64,000 bases of DNA from Larus michahellis. Taxonomy: Eukaryota; Chordata; Aves; Charadriiformes; Laridae. Of this stretch, positions 1-10,880 are shown in pieces (positions within the stretch are counted from its first letter, which is position 1; each line of letters begins with the position of its first letter). The stretch covers positions 5,895,001 to 5,959,000 of the forward strand of contig NC_133907.1 of assembly GCF_964199755.1 (NCBI RefSeq). The letters run 5' to 3'. Under the pieces are notes generated by a model, which saw nothing but the letters and a program-made list of their open reading frames with translations, was not told where the DNA came from and made no database searches. The translations under genes and the position numbers were made by a program.

Positions 1-1251
1 GTGGGTGGGCTTGTACCACTCCCACTGCAGCTGGTCCACAGATAAAACCTTGACACTGTTCCTGGGGGAAACAGCAATGTTAGTGGTTATTGCAGGGAAG
101 AGGAAAACAGTTCTTTTACAGCCTAAGCAGCTGTGAGAGGCACCATATAGCGCAACTTCCCCTTGCTGGAGCTTCCCTCTTTGGAAGTCTTAGGCTGAAG
201 AGAAGGGACTGTTTCGCGATTGAGGCAGGGGGAGGGGAGAGGTTAAGCAAAGACTTAGCCTCATAACAACACCATTAAAGAGCTCCTGACCATGTCAACT
301 GACTGCATTCTCTTCCTGACTCACAAGCTGGACAATAAAGCATGTTTCCAGTGGTTGCCTGCCCCAGGGTTTCTGTGCAGAATGAGATTCATTTTAGAAT
401 CCTTCAGTGTGAATAAAAGGAGAGTTTTGATTCCCCAAATTCAAGAAGCTATACCCTAGAATTTCAGAGTAGCCGTACCTCACATGTGCCCTAAAAGAAG
501 GGAGAGCACGCTACACAAAAACTAATTTACTCTTCAAAAATTCAAGGGATCATTACAATTAACACTGAGTTTGCGTTTTGTCATAAGAAATCCTTCAGGA
601 GCGTCTTCCTTCCTAAATTTCAGGACAGGAAGTGTAGTATCAGTGTAAATCAAATAGAACATAACCAACATCTCAGTCCTGCACACTAAGACCACCAACT
701 TGGTGAATTTCCAAGACAGAACCATGTTTTTGCCATTTGAGTTGGCCCAGTGGATCCCCCCGTCATTTTTACATGTATTTAAAGGCCATTCTCTAGGCCA
801 GTTTAGTTTTTATCCTGTGCACGCACCAATAGTACTGGGTGCACTATGCTGTAGCCAGTTGGCCTTTCTGGTGTGCTTGTAAAGATGGACTGTTTCCACC
901 ATGAGGGTGATTTATGCTTTAATGGCATGTTCCATCAGAAGCTCCTCCAGCAATTCTGAATAAGACTTCGCGAACTACTCTTACCTTTACTGTGCTAATG
1001 AGAGAAGGGCAGTCCCAGGAGGTCAGCCACGTGAAACCGAAGAGCAGGGCACAGGTCACTCCACCTCCCCATCAAGCATTCACCTTCTGCTCATTATGGG
1101 AAGCTGTGGCAGGTGTGGTCACATGGCTGTCACCTGCAAAACAATTATCAAGGCAGAATGAATGCCTCATCCCCAAGCTGGTGAGCATTGCTGAGCTCCT
1201 CCCAGACCTGCGTGTGCACTTATCCTCCAGTAACTGATGTTTCTCCACTAG
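1..1251 (+). other. TTI1: TTI1 intron (3' part), no exon seen
   Basis: This is the 3' end of the intron before the first TTI1 exon in the window. It ends in a pyrimidine-rich tract and the acceptor AG at 1250-1251. Base composition is moderate. The open frames here (for example 992-1237) show no TTI1 similarity and no flanking splice sites that would join in phase. No repeat family was recognised. Confidence 0.7.
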
Positions 1252-1456
1252 GTGCTGTGTACCCTGGCTCAAAAGTGTGGGGACTTTCTGCGGCAGAGAT
1301 TCTCCAAAGATGTCCTGCCTAAGCTGACCAGTTCCCTCCTCAGCCAAGCCCCAGCAAGTGCCAGAGCCGGGCCTGTGTACAACCACACACTTGCCTTCAA
1401 GTTGCAGCTGGCTGTGTTGCAGGGACTGGGCTCTCTGTGCGAGAGGTTGGACATGG
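1252..1456 (+). CDS. TTI1: TTI1 coding exon, third from last
   Basis: This 205-nt exon follows a CTAG acceptor (AG at 1250-1251) and ends at a GTGAGT donor at 1457. It encodes 68 codons from VLCTLAQK to LCERLDM, plus the first base of a glycine codon (phase 1) that the next exon completes. The frame opens with a GTG valine codon, which is an internal codon and not a start. Confidence 0.93.
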
Positions 1457-4400
1457 GTGAGTTCCAGGGAAAGTATCGGTCATATGAGATCTCTGCTGGC
1501 CTTACCTCTTCTCCTTTCATCTCAGCTGACCACTTGCTTCTCATCCTTCTGCTGCCCCATGGGACTGATTTCTTGATGTTCTCCAGCCTCATCCCATTTA
1601 GGCCCTGCTGGGCTTTAATCTGTCCTCTTTGGAGAGCTCTGTAAAGATGGGCTGGTCACTCTTTACTCCCCAAGAGAAAAATGGGAGAGAAGATTCCTAG
1701 CACCTTGCAGAATCTGACTGCTCATCTCACTTGTGCGTGAGAAGTGGGTATAGTAGAGGATTGCCTGGATTGCTGCAGCTAGGCCTGTTGGGCCATGCTT
1801 TGTTCTTAATTAACTGGAAAACTGGAGCCCAGATAAGACTTGTGGCTAAGTTGACTGGTTCCATTTTGGGGCATCTCTCCGGGTGACCCTTTAAATGCAG
1901 CATACCACATTCTTCTACTGAACGAAACTCTCTGAAATTCTCTTAGGTTAAATTTCTGGAGCCGACTTTGATGAGAGAGAAGGTTTGCTGGCTAGATGCT
2001 CTTTTCCTCTCTCAATGCCCTTGATTGCTTTCCTAGCATTGCAGCAAGATGCTTAAGAGGCAAGGTCAGAAGAGCTCTGGGTCAGACAGTTCAAAGGCTC
2101 AGAAACCACTTGCTGCCAATTTAGAGCTGATTCTGTTAGGCAGCAGCCGCTGAGTAGGTTCCCTCCTATCCTCCTTTTCTGTTCCATTTCTGCAGGTGAG
2201 AGTGACCTGAATAAAGTGGCAGATGCCTGCTTGATTTACCTCAGTGCCAAGCAACCCATGAAATTGCAAGAAGCTGCCCAGAGGTAATGTCTCTTAAGTA
2301 CAGGTATATCAGGTGTACAGGTAATGCGGGAGCACAGTAACCCCTTTCCTTTTGCACCTTCCCCATTCCTCCCTCCGGCACGTTTGAGTCCTGTACAGCA
2401 GGGTCTCTCATGGAAATTCACCCCTTTCTCTGGTGAAGTATCAATTATTATCCAAAATGAGCTGGAAAGGTTAGCTTGCCCACAAGTTACAGTTGACTTT
2501 CACATTACCTCGCAACACATTTGGGGACAGAGGGAGAAGATGTGCTACTTGCTTTTTTTGAACCACCTCCTATGCTAGAATACTTCGGGCTCTTGGCCCA
2601 CTGATGGCATAAAACTGCAGAGGGGAAGACAGCTATGGAAGAGGATATGCCAGACCTTCCCACGTATTATATCACTTAATACCTTCTGCAGGCTGGGGGA
2701 TTTACTTCTGTTATCCTTCCATTTTCCCTGGGCTCCCGTGATCGCATCAACCCAGGCTTTGCCAGGTGGACTGGAGTTTGTTTGGGAAGCTGTCAGTCTT
2801 GGCACCAGTCTTGCTTTGAGAAGGCTAGGAAAGGTTAAAAGAGCACAAACAGTTTAGGTGAACACACACCAGCTCTATGAAGTGCCGACAGACATAATAC
2901 TTTGCTGCTTAGTGTTCAAAATCCTGCTCAGCATGTTCCTGCTGTCAGGATAAGAAATCACTATTGTCATATGTTGTCACCTGGAAACAAGGCCAGAGAT
3001 TTCAGCAGACAAGTCCTGTTACAGAGCATGGAGAGTGAATAAGAAAGCCATGCACCTCTGCTCTCTGCTGAAGGACAGGGATAAAAGCCCCCCCCCCTCT
3101 TTCTGTGTGGCCAACCCTGCCCTCCCCCGAGGGGAGAGGATGCTGGCGGTGAGCAGGTTCAGCAGGCGCTGCGGATTTCAGAGGGCAGGCTGTTGAAAAG
3201 GGAAGAGCCGCCAGTTCCCTTTCACCTGAGCTCAGGCTTCCCAGGGGTTGCAGGGTGTGAAGGGCTTTTGTGTGGCTGGGCAGCAGTTTAGAGGGAAAGG
3301 GCTCTCAGAAGCTGTAGCCGTACCTTTGTTTGTATTCCTGCGCTGGTGAAAGTAGGTTTATTTTTACCTTAGTGGCTTTTATTGCATCACAGCAGGCTTC
3401 AACAGCATTTGTTCTGCAAAGGGGTTCTTCGCTGTAGGCTTGCATACCCTTAATACAATAAAGCGTTCGCCTGTGTAAGCAATGCTGGAATAGAAAGCAG
3501 AACACCAGGATTTATCCAGATATTTGGAATCTTAAGCTTTTAAATCATTAACAAAGCAGTCTGAAAAGCTGTGCAATTTCCCCCACAGCAGGGGTGGGGG
3601 GAAAATACTGAATTAGCTCTATAATGTGATAGGGTCATTAGAAGCTGTATTGCGAAGCAAGTTGCTGTTACTGGAGAAAAAGGGCAGCAAAGTTTCAGGG
3701 CAAGTAACATTTTTCTTCTGTATATTATTTTAATTCTGTTTTAAGGGGAAAATGGCACGCGGTACACTGCTCCACCCATGCCTTTGATGCACCATACATT
3801 ACATATTACAGTGAACAAAGCAAGGTTTTCTGTTAACAGCTACCTCGTGTGTAGCTCTGTTGACCAACACATATATGCACTGAGGCATGGATCATGTCTG
3901 GCCTGATATTAACCATACACATGGCAGTACTTGCAGTTGGTTTTGTTTGGGGTTTGTTTTTTTTTTTTTTTAAGTTTAGTCCTGTCTGTTCCCTGGTCTT
4001 GGAGGCTGGATGGATCAGAGTTAAACACAGAGCAACCATTTTTAACTATAGTACCCCTGATCTGGGGTTTCAGCTTAGAAAAGTCAAAATTAGTTTACAG
4101 TGTCACAATCAGCTCCCAGCGCCAGGATAAGAATCACTTCTCAGCCATGCTTCAATTTCCTTTCTCCGGCTGCTTAACCATCACATTCCTGTAAACTCCA
4201 GTCCTTTTCCATGCTCTCCATGTGCCTGAAAGCAGTCCTGCAAACTGACACAGGTTGTCACATGTAAGGCCCTTTCCACCCAGGCAAGGGCAGTCTGCTA
4301 CATGAAAAATTCTGCATTTTAAATGCTTCTAAAAACAGACAGACCAGAACTAATCTTAGCCACAGCATGAGTGCCAACATACGTCACATAACTCAGCTTT

Positions 4401-7400
4401 ATCACTGCAGAAATCATACAAGGTAAAAAGATGTTTGGAATCAGCTTGCCATACTGATTTATATTAACTGGCCTTTGCTCGGCTTTTTGGATTCTTACTC
4501 AACTCATGAGTTGTGACCTGCCAAGAACAAGGTCAGGTCTTACAAAGTCAGTTACAGCTCCAATAACTCCTTGCACTGACTAAGTGAAGATTCTGTAGGT
4601 ATGCGAAGGGCTAAGCTGGAGTTTTTGGCCAAGGTGCTGGAGCCACAAACAAAAAAAAAAAAAAAAAGGAGAAAAAAAAAAAAGAGTTTTGGCTGTCTTC
4701 CAGGGATGTTATCATGCCCCAAGGAGGCTGCTTAATCCCATTTATAGGACCCTGTAGTTTTATTAGATGAACCAGTGGGAGTAAGTGAATTTTGTAACTA
4801 CAGCTTCATGCAATACTCAACAGGCAAAAATAGATGCTGGGAAAAAAAGAACTCCAGCATGTCTGAGGAAGAGAAAATGGGACAATAGGCTTTATTATAA
4901 GGTGACTGGAGTATTCCAGGAAAGGAATATTATCCAAAGCTTGGGAAAAAAAAAATACTGAAGAGGAGTACGGGAAGGCTAGGGAACACTAGACACAGCT
5001 TTGCTTTCATTGAAAATAAGCCAGTGCAACTGGTAAAGGGACCAGAAACACTTGAGCAGCAAAGGGGTGGTGGTGTGGGGCCAAGCACTGGGAACAAGAC
5101 AGGGGGAAGATGGTGTAAACTGAAGGTGACAATATGTAAATCTGAGCTTCAATCAATGTATTAAGTTGGATCACCCCTGACAAGCTTTTCACTTTGGGGG
5201 AAGAAAAAAAAAGACTTTGAAGGAAAAGAGATTAAGAAATTGTCATTGTCTTAAGTCAACATTTCACAAGTAATTCTGCATTTTTTCAGTTTGAAGTGAC
5301 TGGTTTGAAATTTACAGTTAATTCCTAATAAATGTTTATAGCCTGTGAAGTTTACCGTTTCGGTCAACAGTCTGGATAGGAATGGTTTTTTTCCAGGATG
5401 CAGAAATAATTTCCCCAGTTCTTACTGAAGTCTGTGGTGAACTGTGTCTAGTTAAACATTCAGCAGAGATGCAAAAGCCAGAAAAATTTGTCCTTTTGTG
5501 ATCCCATTCACTGTGCCATGGCTTTGCTTAGAGCTTGGGAAAAGACAAGGAAACAGAATAGCTAAACTCTGCTCTGTATTAGTAAAGCAAGTTGTTTAGC
5601 ACAACTGGAACAAATATGAGCTATTTTTGGACCTTTTCAGATACCAAAGTTGGTTACACAGTGTACCACTTTGGGTTTGATTGTGTGGTTTATTGGATAC
5701 TTATTGACAGCTGTCATTCGCAAGCTGGGCTTAGGTACACTAGAACAGCCACCTACACAAGGCAAAATTCAATAAAATGATATTTAAGTTTAAAAAAAAA
5801 AAAAGGAACAACAGAAAACAAACCTGGATTAACCCCAGGATTCTTTGCCATGGAAACAGGTTGCTTAGAAACTACCCCAGAGTGAGTTTGAAAACGTAGA
5901 AGTCAAGTTGTTCTTTACGCTGCACAGCACTCCAGGTTATCAGGAGATAATCACACACCTCAGGCCATGATGGGCACAAGAGGCAGTGGCGTTCTTCAGG
6001 GACCAGCTAATCTCTTGAGGGTTGCTCTCTCCCGAGCAGCTGATTGGGAAGAGGTTGGAGAGCAGAGTATCTTTGCTGTGAAGGTAAGAGGTAAAATTGT
6101 GCATGTGCTGGACAAGGAGAAGCCAGCTGAACAGTACTCCCTGTTCCCATGTTTACTTCCCAGTGATTCATCTTTCTTGCCCAGTCCTATCCACCCCAGC
6201 CATAAGGAGCGAGGATTATTTCTATGCAGCAGCCCATGGTAAGCTAGTGGAAACCACTGGGCCCTGCTGTTTGCTGCCAGGCAGAGCGCCGCACACTCAC
6301 ACTGTCAAGGCCAAGTGAGCACCAGGAGAACGAGGAGGGGACTGGCAGCCAGCAGGGCTGGGAGAGCTGGTGCAGAGGTGTCAGCAAGTGCAAGCTCTAG
6401 ACCCTGCCCCAGGGAGCCCGCCTGCACTTTACTCAGCCTGGCACTGGGGTCGGGTCAGCCCTCCCTTTTGCAGCCCGCAGAGCTGCAATAACAAAGCCAG
6501 GGGAGCAGAGAGCCCCACGAGCTCACCTGCCTCTGGCTGTCCCCCAGAAAGAAGGCATGTTGCTGATGGAGTTGTTGCCAAGCACAGCTATCGCTTTGGA
6601 GCACGTTCACGCTGGGTTCCTCTGGAGCAGACAGATAGGCACTGCAAGCACCTTCAGGAGGGGACACTGCCAACAGCTTGCAGTGGCAACGTCTTCCCTC
6701 GTTGCTGTCAGAGACCTGCACTGCGAGACAGACAAGTGGTTAACAGCAGACAGGCAAAACCAACACCTTTGGCTGCTCATGGAGTAACATAACAATTCAT
6801 ACAGCCACAAGATTATTGTGAAGAGGTGAGGGAGCTTTCTAGTGCCTCCGTCCCGTTTCTGTGCTTTATCAGGTTACCCGTGGCACTGCGCTCCCTTTCA
6901 GGGGAGAGCTTCTAAAAGGGATTTCTGCCTGCTCTACATAGGAAGCAAGCGCACTTTAGGGATAAGAGTTCCCCAGGGAAGTTTTGACAGCAATCAGGTC
7001 TGGATTTTGTGTGGCTTTTGTAGCAGGTGATCTTTGATTTTAGGGGGGGGGGCGGTCTGTAGTGTGCTTCTTGGGGGAACGGAGGCAGAGCTACCCTCTG
7101 ATTTCTCTTCACCTTACCTCACCCAGCTGTTGTTCTCCTCGTGGCCCCATGATTTCAGTAGAAACTGGAGACCTGAAGATGTGTGCCTGGGCATTTACTG
7201 AGGTCTTGGAAAGCTGACCCGTAAGCTTGGTGGGCGCTGAGTACCCTTGGTGCTCGTAGTCTCCATGGGAGCACAGAGTACTCAGCACCGTGCAGGAGGC
7301 GGCCTTGCAGTGCCGTCAGGGCAGCCTGCAAATTCTAGTTTAATTTTGTACATGGCACAGCCAGAAAACTTAATACCAGTTTAGCTCAATACGCCTTCTG

Positions 7401-8653
7401 TGCATTAAACCCTGACACAGATCTAGCCAAGCTCAAAGGTTACCGACGATGAGAACTGGCAGGAAGAAATGAATAAATGTAGGTCATGCAAATCAGCCAT
7501 TTGCTCTTTTGCTCCTAGGAGCTTCCTGCTCTCCAGCAGGACCATCCGCAGCATCTTTGTTACAGCAGCTCACAGCTGGAGTCCAAAGTGTGAAGTGCAT
7601 ACTCAAAAGTCGCCTGTCTTACCTGGGGTGTTGAAATTCAAAGCGAAAACCATCAACACAGCAGTAAAGCATTAGAGGAAGTTGTCATTCCTCTCTTCCT
7701 CAGTTCTGTTGTTAATGAAGGGTTTCTTTAAAAAAAAAAAAAATCAAAAAATCCTGCTTTGTGAAAGGTGCTGTGCAGAAGGAAGAAAACTTGGAGGGAG
7801 CTAATAAGGACTTGGCATAAGAGGAGACCTCACATGAGCAAAAAGCCCTGAGTGCAGCGTTCAACTCTACTTGTGGCCCAGCCTGGACAGCTGTCCAGAA
7901 ATACCCTGGTTTTTACCCTCTCTGAAAAGGGACAGAAGTCCAGATGGGTTTACCCCCCAACTCCCCCAAAACCAGAAAGGGTGGTGAAGAACATATACAA
8001 CTTCTTTGAAGAGCTCTGCAGGAGCGATTGTCCAAAACGTGCCAGACGTAAGTAGCACGTGTAATACTCCGCAGTCACCTCTGCGGCACTTGGGACAGGC
8101 TGATTTGGAAAGGCTTTTACCAGCAGCAGCCCATGATGCTGAGACCGAAGCCTGGGTCAGTTACTCACAAACTGCTCATCTGATGTCGATAATTTACCGC
8201 GTATCATAACAACTGTCCTTCTCCCACTTGCCAGTGATGTGAAACCACTGAACTGTCTTCTCTTGGACACAGGAGCCATTTTAATGGCTCTCTCTAACGA
8301 GCCTCCAAGTCTGATCAACTATCAAAGGTTGCAGACAACATCAAAGCTGTCTGTTAATGACCCTGTTGGGTACCAATCAAAAGGCCCCCTCCTTACCCTC
8401 CTTTCTTTCTTCCCACAGTGTTTTCCTCCACTTAATGCAAGTGGACCCTGACAGCACCTGGCTCCTCCTGAACGAGCTCTGCTGCCCTCACCAGTACGAG
8501 CCCCCCCACACCAGCCTGCGGCCTGTGAAGCTTCGTGGGATGGGGAGGCAGCGGAACGAGTTCACCGACAACGTGCTGCTCCTGCTGGAGAGGCTGCAGC
8601 AGCAGGAGAGCGTGACACCACGGGCCGTCACCCAAGAGGTATCTCCTCCTTGA
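1252..8653 (+). CDS. TTI1: TTI1, TELO2-interacting protein 1, C-terminal part (last three coding exons)
   Basis: TTI1 is the long HEAT-repeat scaffold of the cytoplasmic TELO2-TTI1-TTI2 (TTT) complex, which works with HSP90 to mature and stabilise PIKK kinases such as mTOR, ATM, ATR and DNA-PKcs. Exons 1252-1456, 2196-2283 and 8419-8653 join in frame to 528 nt, encoding 175 C-terminal residues and a TGA stop. Recognisable family segments are [56 protein letters not shown] and [20 protein letters not shown]. The pattern is helical and leucine-rich, as expected for C-terminal HEAT repeats. Splice phases are 1 and 2 and fit at both junctions. The first two thirds or more of the protein must lie left of the window; I saw no further TTI1 exon in 1-1251. 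The gene converges on VSTM2L, as the human orthologues do. Identification is from memory of the family and is strong. Confidence 0.93.
1457..2195 (+). other. TTI1: TTI1 intron of 739 nt
   Basis: The intron begins GTGAGTTC and ends TTTCTGCAG. The open frame that runs past the donor to 1644 is intron read-through. Nothing else was recognised in it. Confidence 0.85.
2196..2283 (+). CDS. TTI1: TTI1 coding exon, second from last (88 nt)
   Basis: The acceptor is TTTCTGCAG, with AG at 2194-2195. The exon completes the split glycine codon and then encodes [28 protein letters not shown] and two bases of a serine codon (phase 2). The donor is GTAATG at 2284. Its first eight bases, GTGAGAGT, themselves look like a 5' splice site set directly against the acceptor (see findings). 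Confidence 0.92.
2284..8418 (+). other. TTI1: TTI1 last intron, 6.1 kb
   Basis: The intron runs from the GTAATG donor to the TTCCCACAG acceptor. It holds short homopolymers (T13 near 3958-3970, A-rich at 4650-4685, A13 at 5792-5804, A-rich near 7730-7745, G9 near 7045). It also holds a possible transcript-like 3' end at 5592-5804. Open frames are short and unrecognised. No CR1, LTR or SINE could be recognised by eye. Confidence 0.8.
5592..5804 (+). other. Possible retroposed 3' end: AATAAA followed by an A tract
   Basis: An AATAAA hexamer at 5771-5776 is followed 15 nt later by a run of 13 A at 5792-5804. That spacing is what a reverse-transcribed mRNA tail would leave. The roughly 180 nt before it contain a 62-codon open frame that matches nothing I know. 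I could not identify flanking target-site duplications, so this may be chance in an A-rich intron. Confidence 0.2.
8419..8653 (+). CDS. TTI1: TTI1 terminal coding exon with stop
   Basis: The acceptor CCCACAG ends at 8418. The first base completes a serine codon, and then [20 protein letters not shown] and the rest of the conserved tail follow, ending at the TGA stop at 8651-8653. The terminal block [10 protein letters not shown] aligns with what I recall as the end of human TTI1. The bird protein continues about 17 residues beyond it, to VTQEVSPP. A weak GT (GTATCT) at 8639 would allow an alternative last exon, but none was recognised downstream. Confidence 0.9.
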
Positions 8654-9240
8654 CGGACCTACCAGCAACTGGGGAGTGGAATGAGGAACCACCCGGATAG
8701 CGCTCACTTGGGAAAATCCCATCATTTAAGCCCTGAATCATTCTGGGGACAAAGGAGAGATTGCCCGCCCTGGGGCACTGGCCGAGACACCCTCCCCGTG
8801 GGTAGAAGTTTTATTTTATTTTTTTTTAAGCAGTGTTTGAGGATGAGGTGGGTACACGGCCCCAATTCCTCCTGACTTGTACTTCTCTGCACATGGTGCT
8901 GGAGAGAAGTCCCAGGGGCATAGCACATCTATTTAAAATTCTTCTGTACAGAGAGAGTCATTTTCCAGAAATTACTTCCCTATACTTGATCCTTGGGTGG
9001 TGCCCCTTCAGGATCTCCCCCCTCCCCCCCCCCGGCCCTCTGACCTCCTCACAACTGTGATATTCCCTCCTGTTCTCAGCTGGACAACGATTGCCAACTC
9101 AAAACAAAAGCTTTTTCTGGCCTTAACCCTTCCCAGAGAGAGAATTGTGTTTGGGGTACATTAGAAATGTTGTTTTTAAAACCAGTTATTATCAGATAAA
9201 GCTAAAATGCACTTCCAATAAATTCCTCACCAGTATTACT
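8654..9240 (+). other. TTI1: TTI1 3' untranslated region (probable)
   Basis: This is non-coding sequence after the TTI1 stop, up to the first canonical poly(A) signal plus about 20 nt. The end is inferred. Later AATAAA hexamers at 9957-9962 and 10874-10879 could give longer isoforms. Confidence 0.6.
9217..9222 (+). terminator. TTI1: Poly(A) signal AATAAA, likely TTI1
   Basis: This is the first AATAAA after the TTI1 stop codon, about 565 nt downstream. Spacing and strand fit the end of the transcript, but cleavage here is inferred. Confidence 0.55.
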
Positions 9241-9956
9241 GGCAAGAACACCACGTCCTCTTAGAAAGATCAAGGCCGTTCCTTGTAGTTTGCAGTTTGC
9301 TGAGACTGGCCAAATGCATTGTGCTCCCCGGTTCTCACCACTGAGGACAAGACATGCTTTAGAAAAACAGCCAGCCCTGATTTACAGCTTGCAAGTGATT
9401 TAAGACTCCTCCTCGTTCCCAGCTTGCCTGTCATTCTCACAGGCCATTTCTTAAACCTCTCATATTTTTAACACCCAGCCCAAGGAGAACTAGATGAAGT
9501 ATCTACCTGTGCCCCAGTGCAGCCTCCCAGGTGGGTACGTGCATGGTCAGATGACACAGGGGGTGACTTAGGTGTCGGCGCGGTGGTACCACGGCAGTGC
9601 CACGGTTTGCTTGAGCAGGAACAGCGCAACACAGTGAGCAGAGGGGACAACGAGTCTTTGGGGGTCTTGCTCGCTGCCCCTGCCAAAGGGCTTCCCCTCC
9701 AGAACGCGACATGGGCTCACTGCTCGCCTGGAAGCTGCTGTAGCGTACACCAGCCCCCGAGTCCTCCAGGCTCCGTCCCCAGAGACTGTCTGTAGGTGCT
9801 GCTCCCAGACCAGGCCCTCTCAGATTCGTCAGCTTCACCCAGAGCTACTTCTGGCAGGAAGCTGCCTCCTGACGCTTGTGAAAGTTTTGTGCTCATAAAG
9901 CAAAGGGATCTTGACTGTAAATTTGGAAGCAAGCTCAGAAATCCAAAAACCAAAGC

Positions 9957-9962
9957 AATAAA
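9957..9962 (+). terminator. Second AATAAA downstream of TTI1
   Basis: This canonical hexamer lies about 1.3 kb after the TTI1 stop. It could serve as a distal poly(A) signal. There is no evidence from the sequence that it is used. Confidence 0.25.
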
Positions 9963-10846
9963 GTGTTTGTTACATGGAACGGGATTTGTGCGTCGCTGTT
10001 GGGGATCCTGGGTGAATGTCCAAAATGTGTCTCAGCTGTTGGGACCAAGGGGGCTGCTGCTGATGCCAACACCCCCCTCAGCTGGGAGTACCTCCCCTTG
10101 CCTCCCTGGTTTTGTTCAGACTTTACTCCTGGTTACTTCTCCGGGAAAAACACAAGTCAGTGGCTTTTTACCAGGTAGGACAGAGCTGCAGATCAGCTTT
10201 TACCCTCTGATGCTTTTTTTTTTTAAATATATATGTTCAATGCTTAACACTGGGTTGGATTTTGTACAAAGGAGCCCTTCAGAGTTGATCTGACAGGGGA
10301 AGACAGGGGAGGCAGAAAGGTGAAATATTACCTTGGGTCTCCAAAGCGCCGTTGGGGTTTGTGCAGAATTTTCTGGATTGTTGTAGCACTTGATAAAACT
10401 CATCCATCAGGTGCACACGCTGCATCCAGCCCGTCTCTGCCTTGCCTTCAGCGCCGGCTGGAGCTCACACGTGACAGATCAGCAGCACCGTGATGGTGCT
10501 CCTGCCCAAACCATCTGTTCTGGTCTCTCCACCCACTGCCTCTCCCTGCACCCAGCAGCACGGGGCTGTCGCAGGCTCGTCATGGGCTGCACCCCTTTCC
10601 AGGGAGGTACAAGTGAAACATTGCCATGGGAAACCTGTGCCATCTTCCTGCAGCTTGGTGTCAGCCCCCAAACCAGGCTGGCGAGAAGCCCCCTCCTATC
10701 GCCGGGCACCACTGGTCACGGGCTGCGATTTGTCTGCACGTGCTCTGCGCTGTTTGCATCGGTTGCCTCTGGGACACAGGAGCAGCCCAGCCTTGCTGGA
10801 TTCACCTCTGCTGAGATAAGGCAAGCTTAAAAGAAAAACCAAACGC

Positions 10847-10880
10847 CTTTATTCTAAAAAAAAAAAAAACTAGAATAAAG
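10847..10880. repeat. Inverted repeat with AATAAA on both strands
   Basis: The left arm CTTTATTCTA (10847-10856) and the right arm TAGAATAAAG (10871-10880) are perfect reverse complements around an A-rich 14-nt loop (13 A and one C). The right arm gives AATAAA on the + strand at 10874-10879, and the left arm gives AATAAA on the - strand at 10848-10853. It sits between two convergent genes, so it could act as a bidirectional 3'-end element. That role is inferred. Confidence 0.5.
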
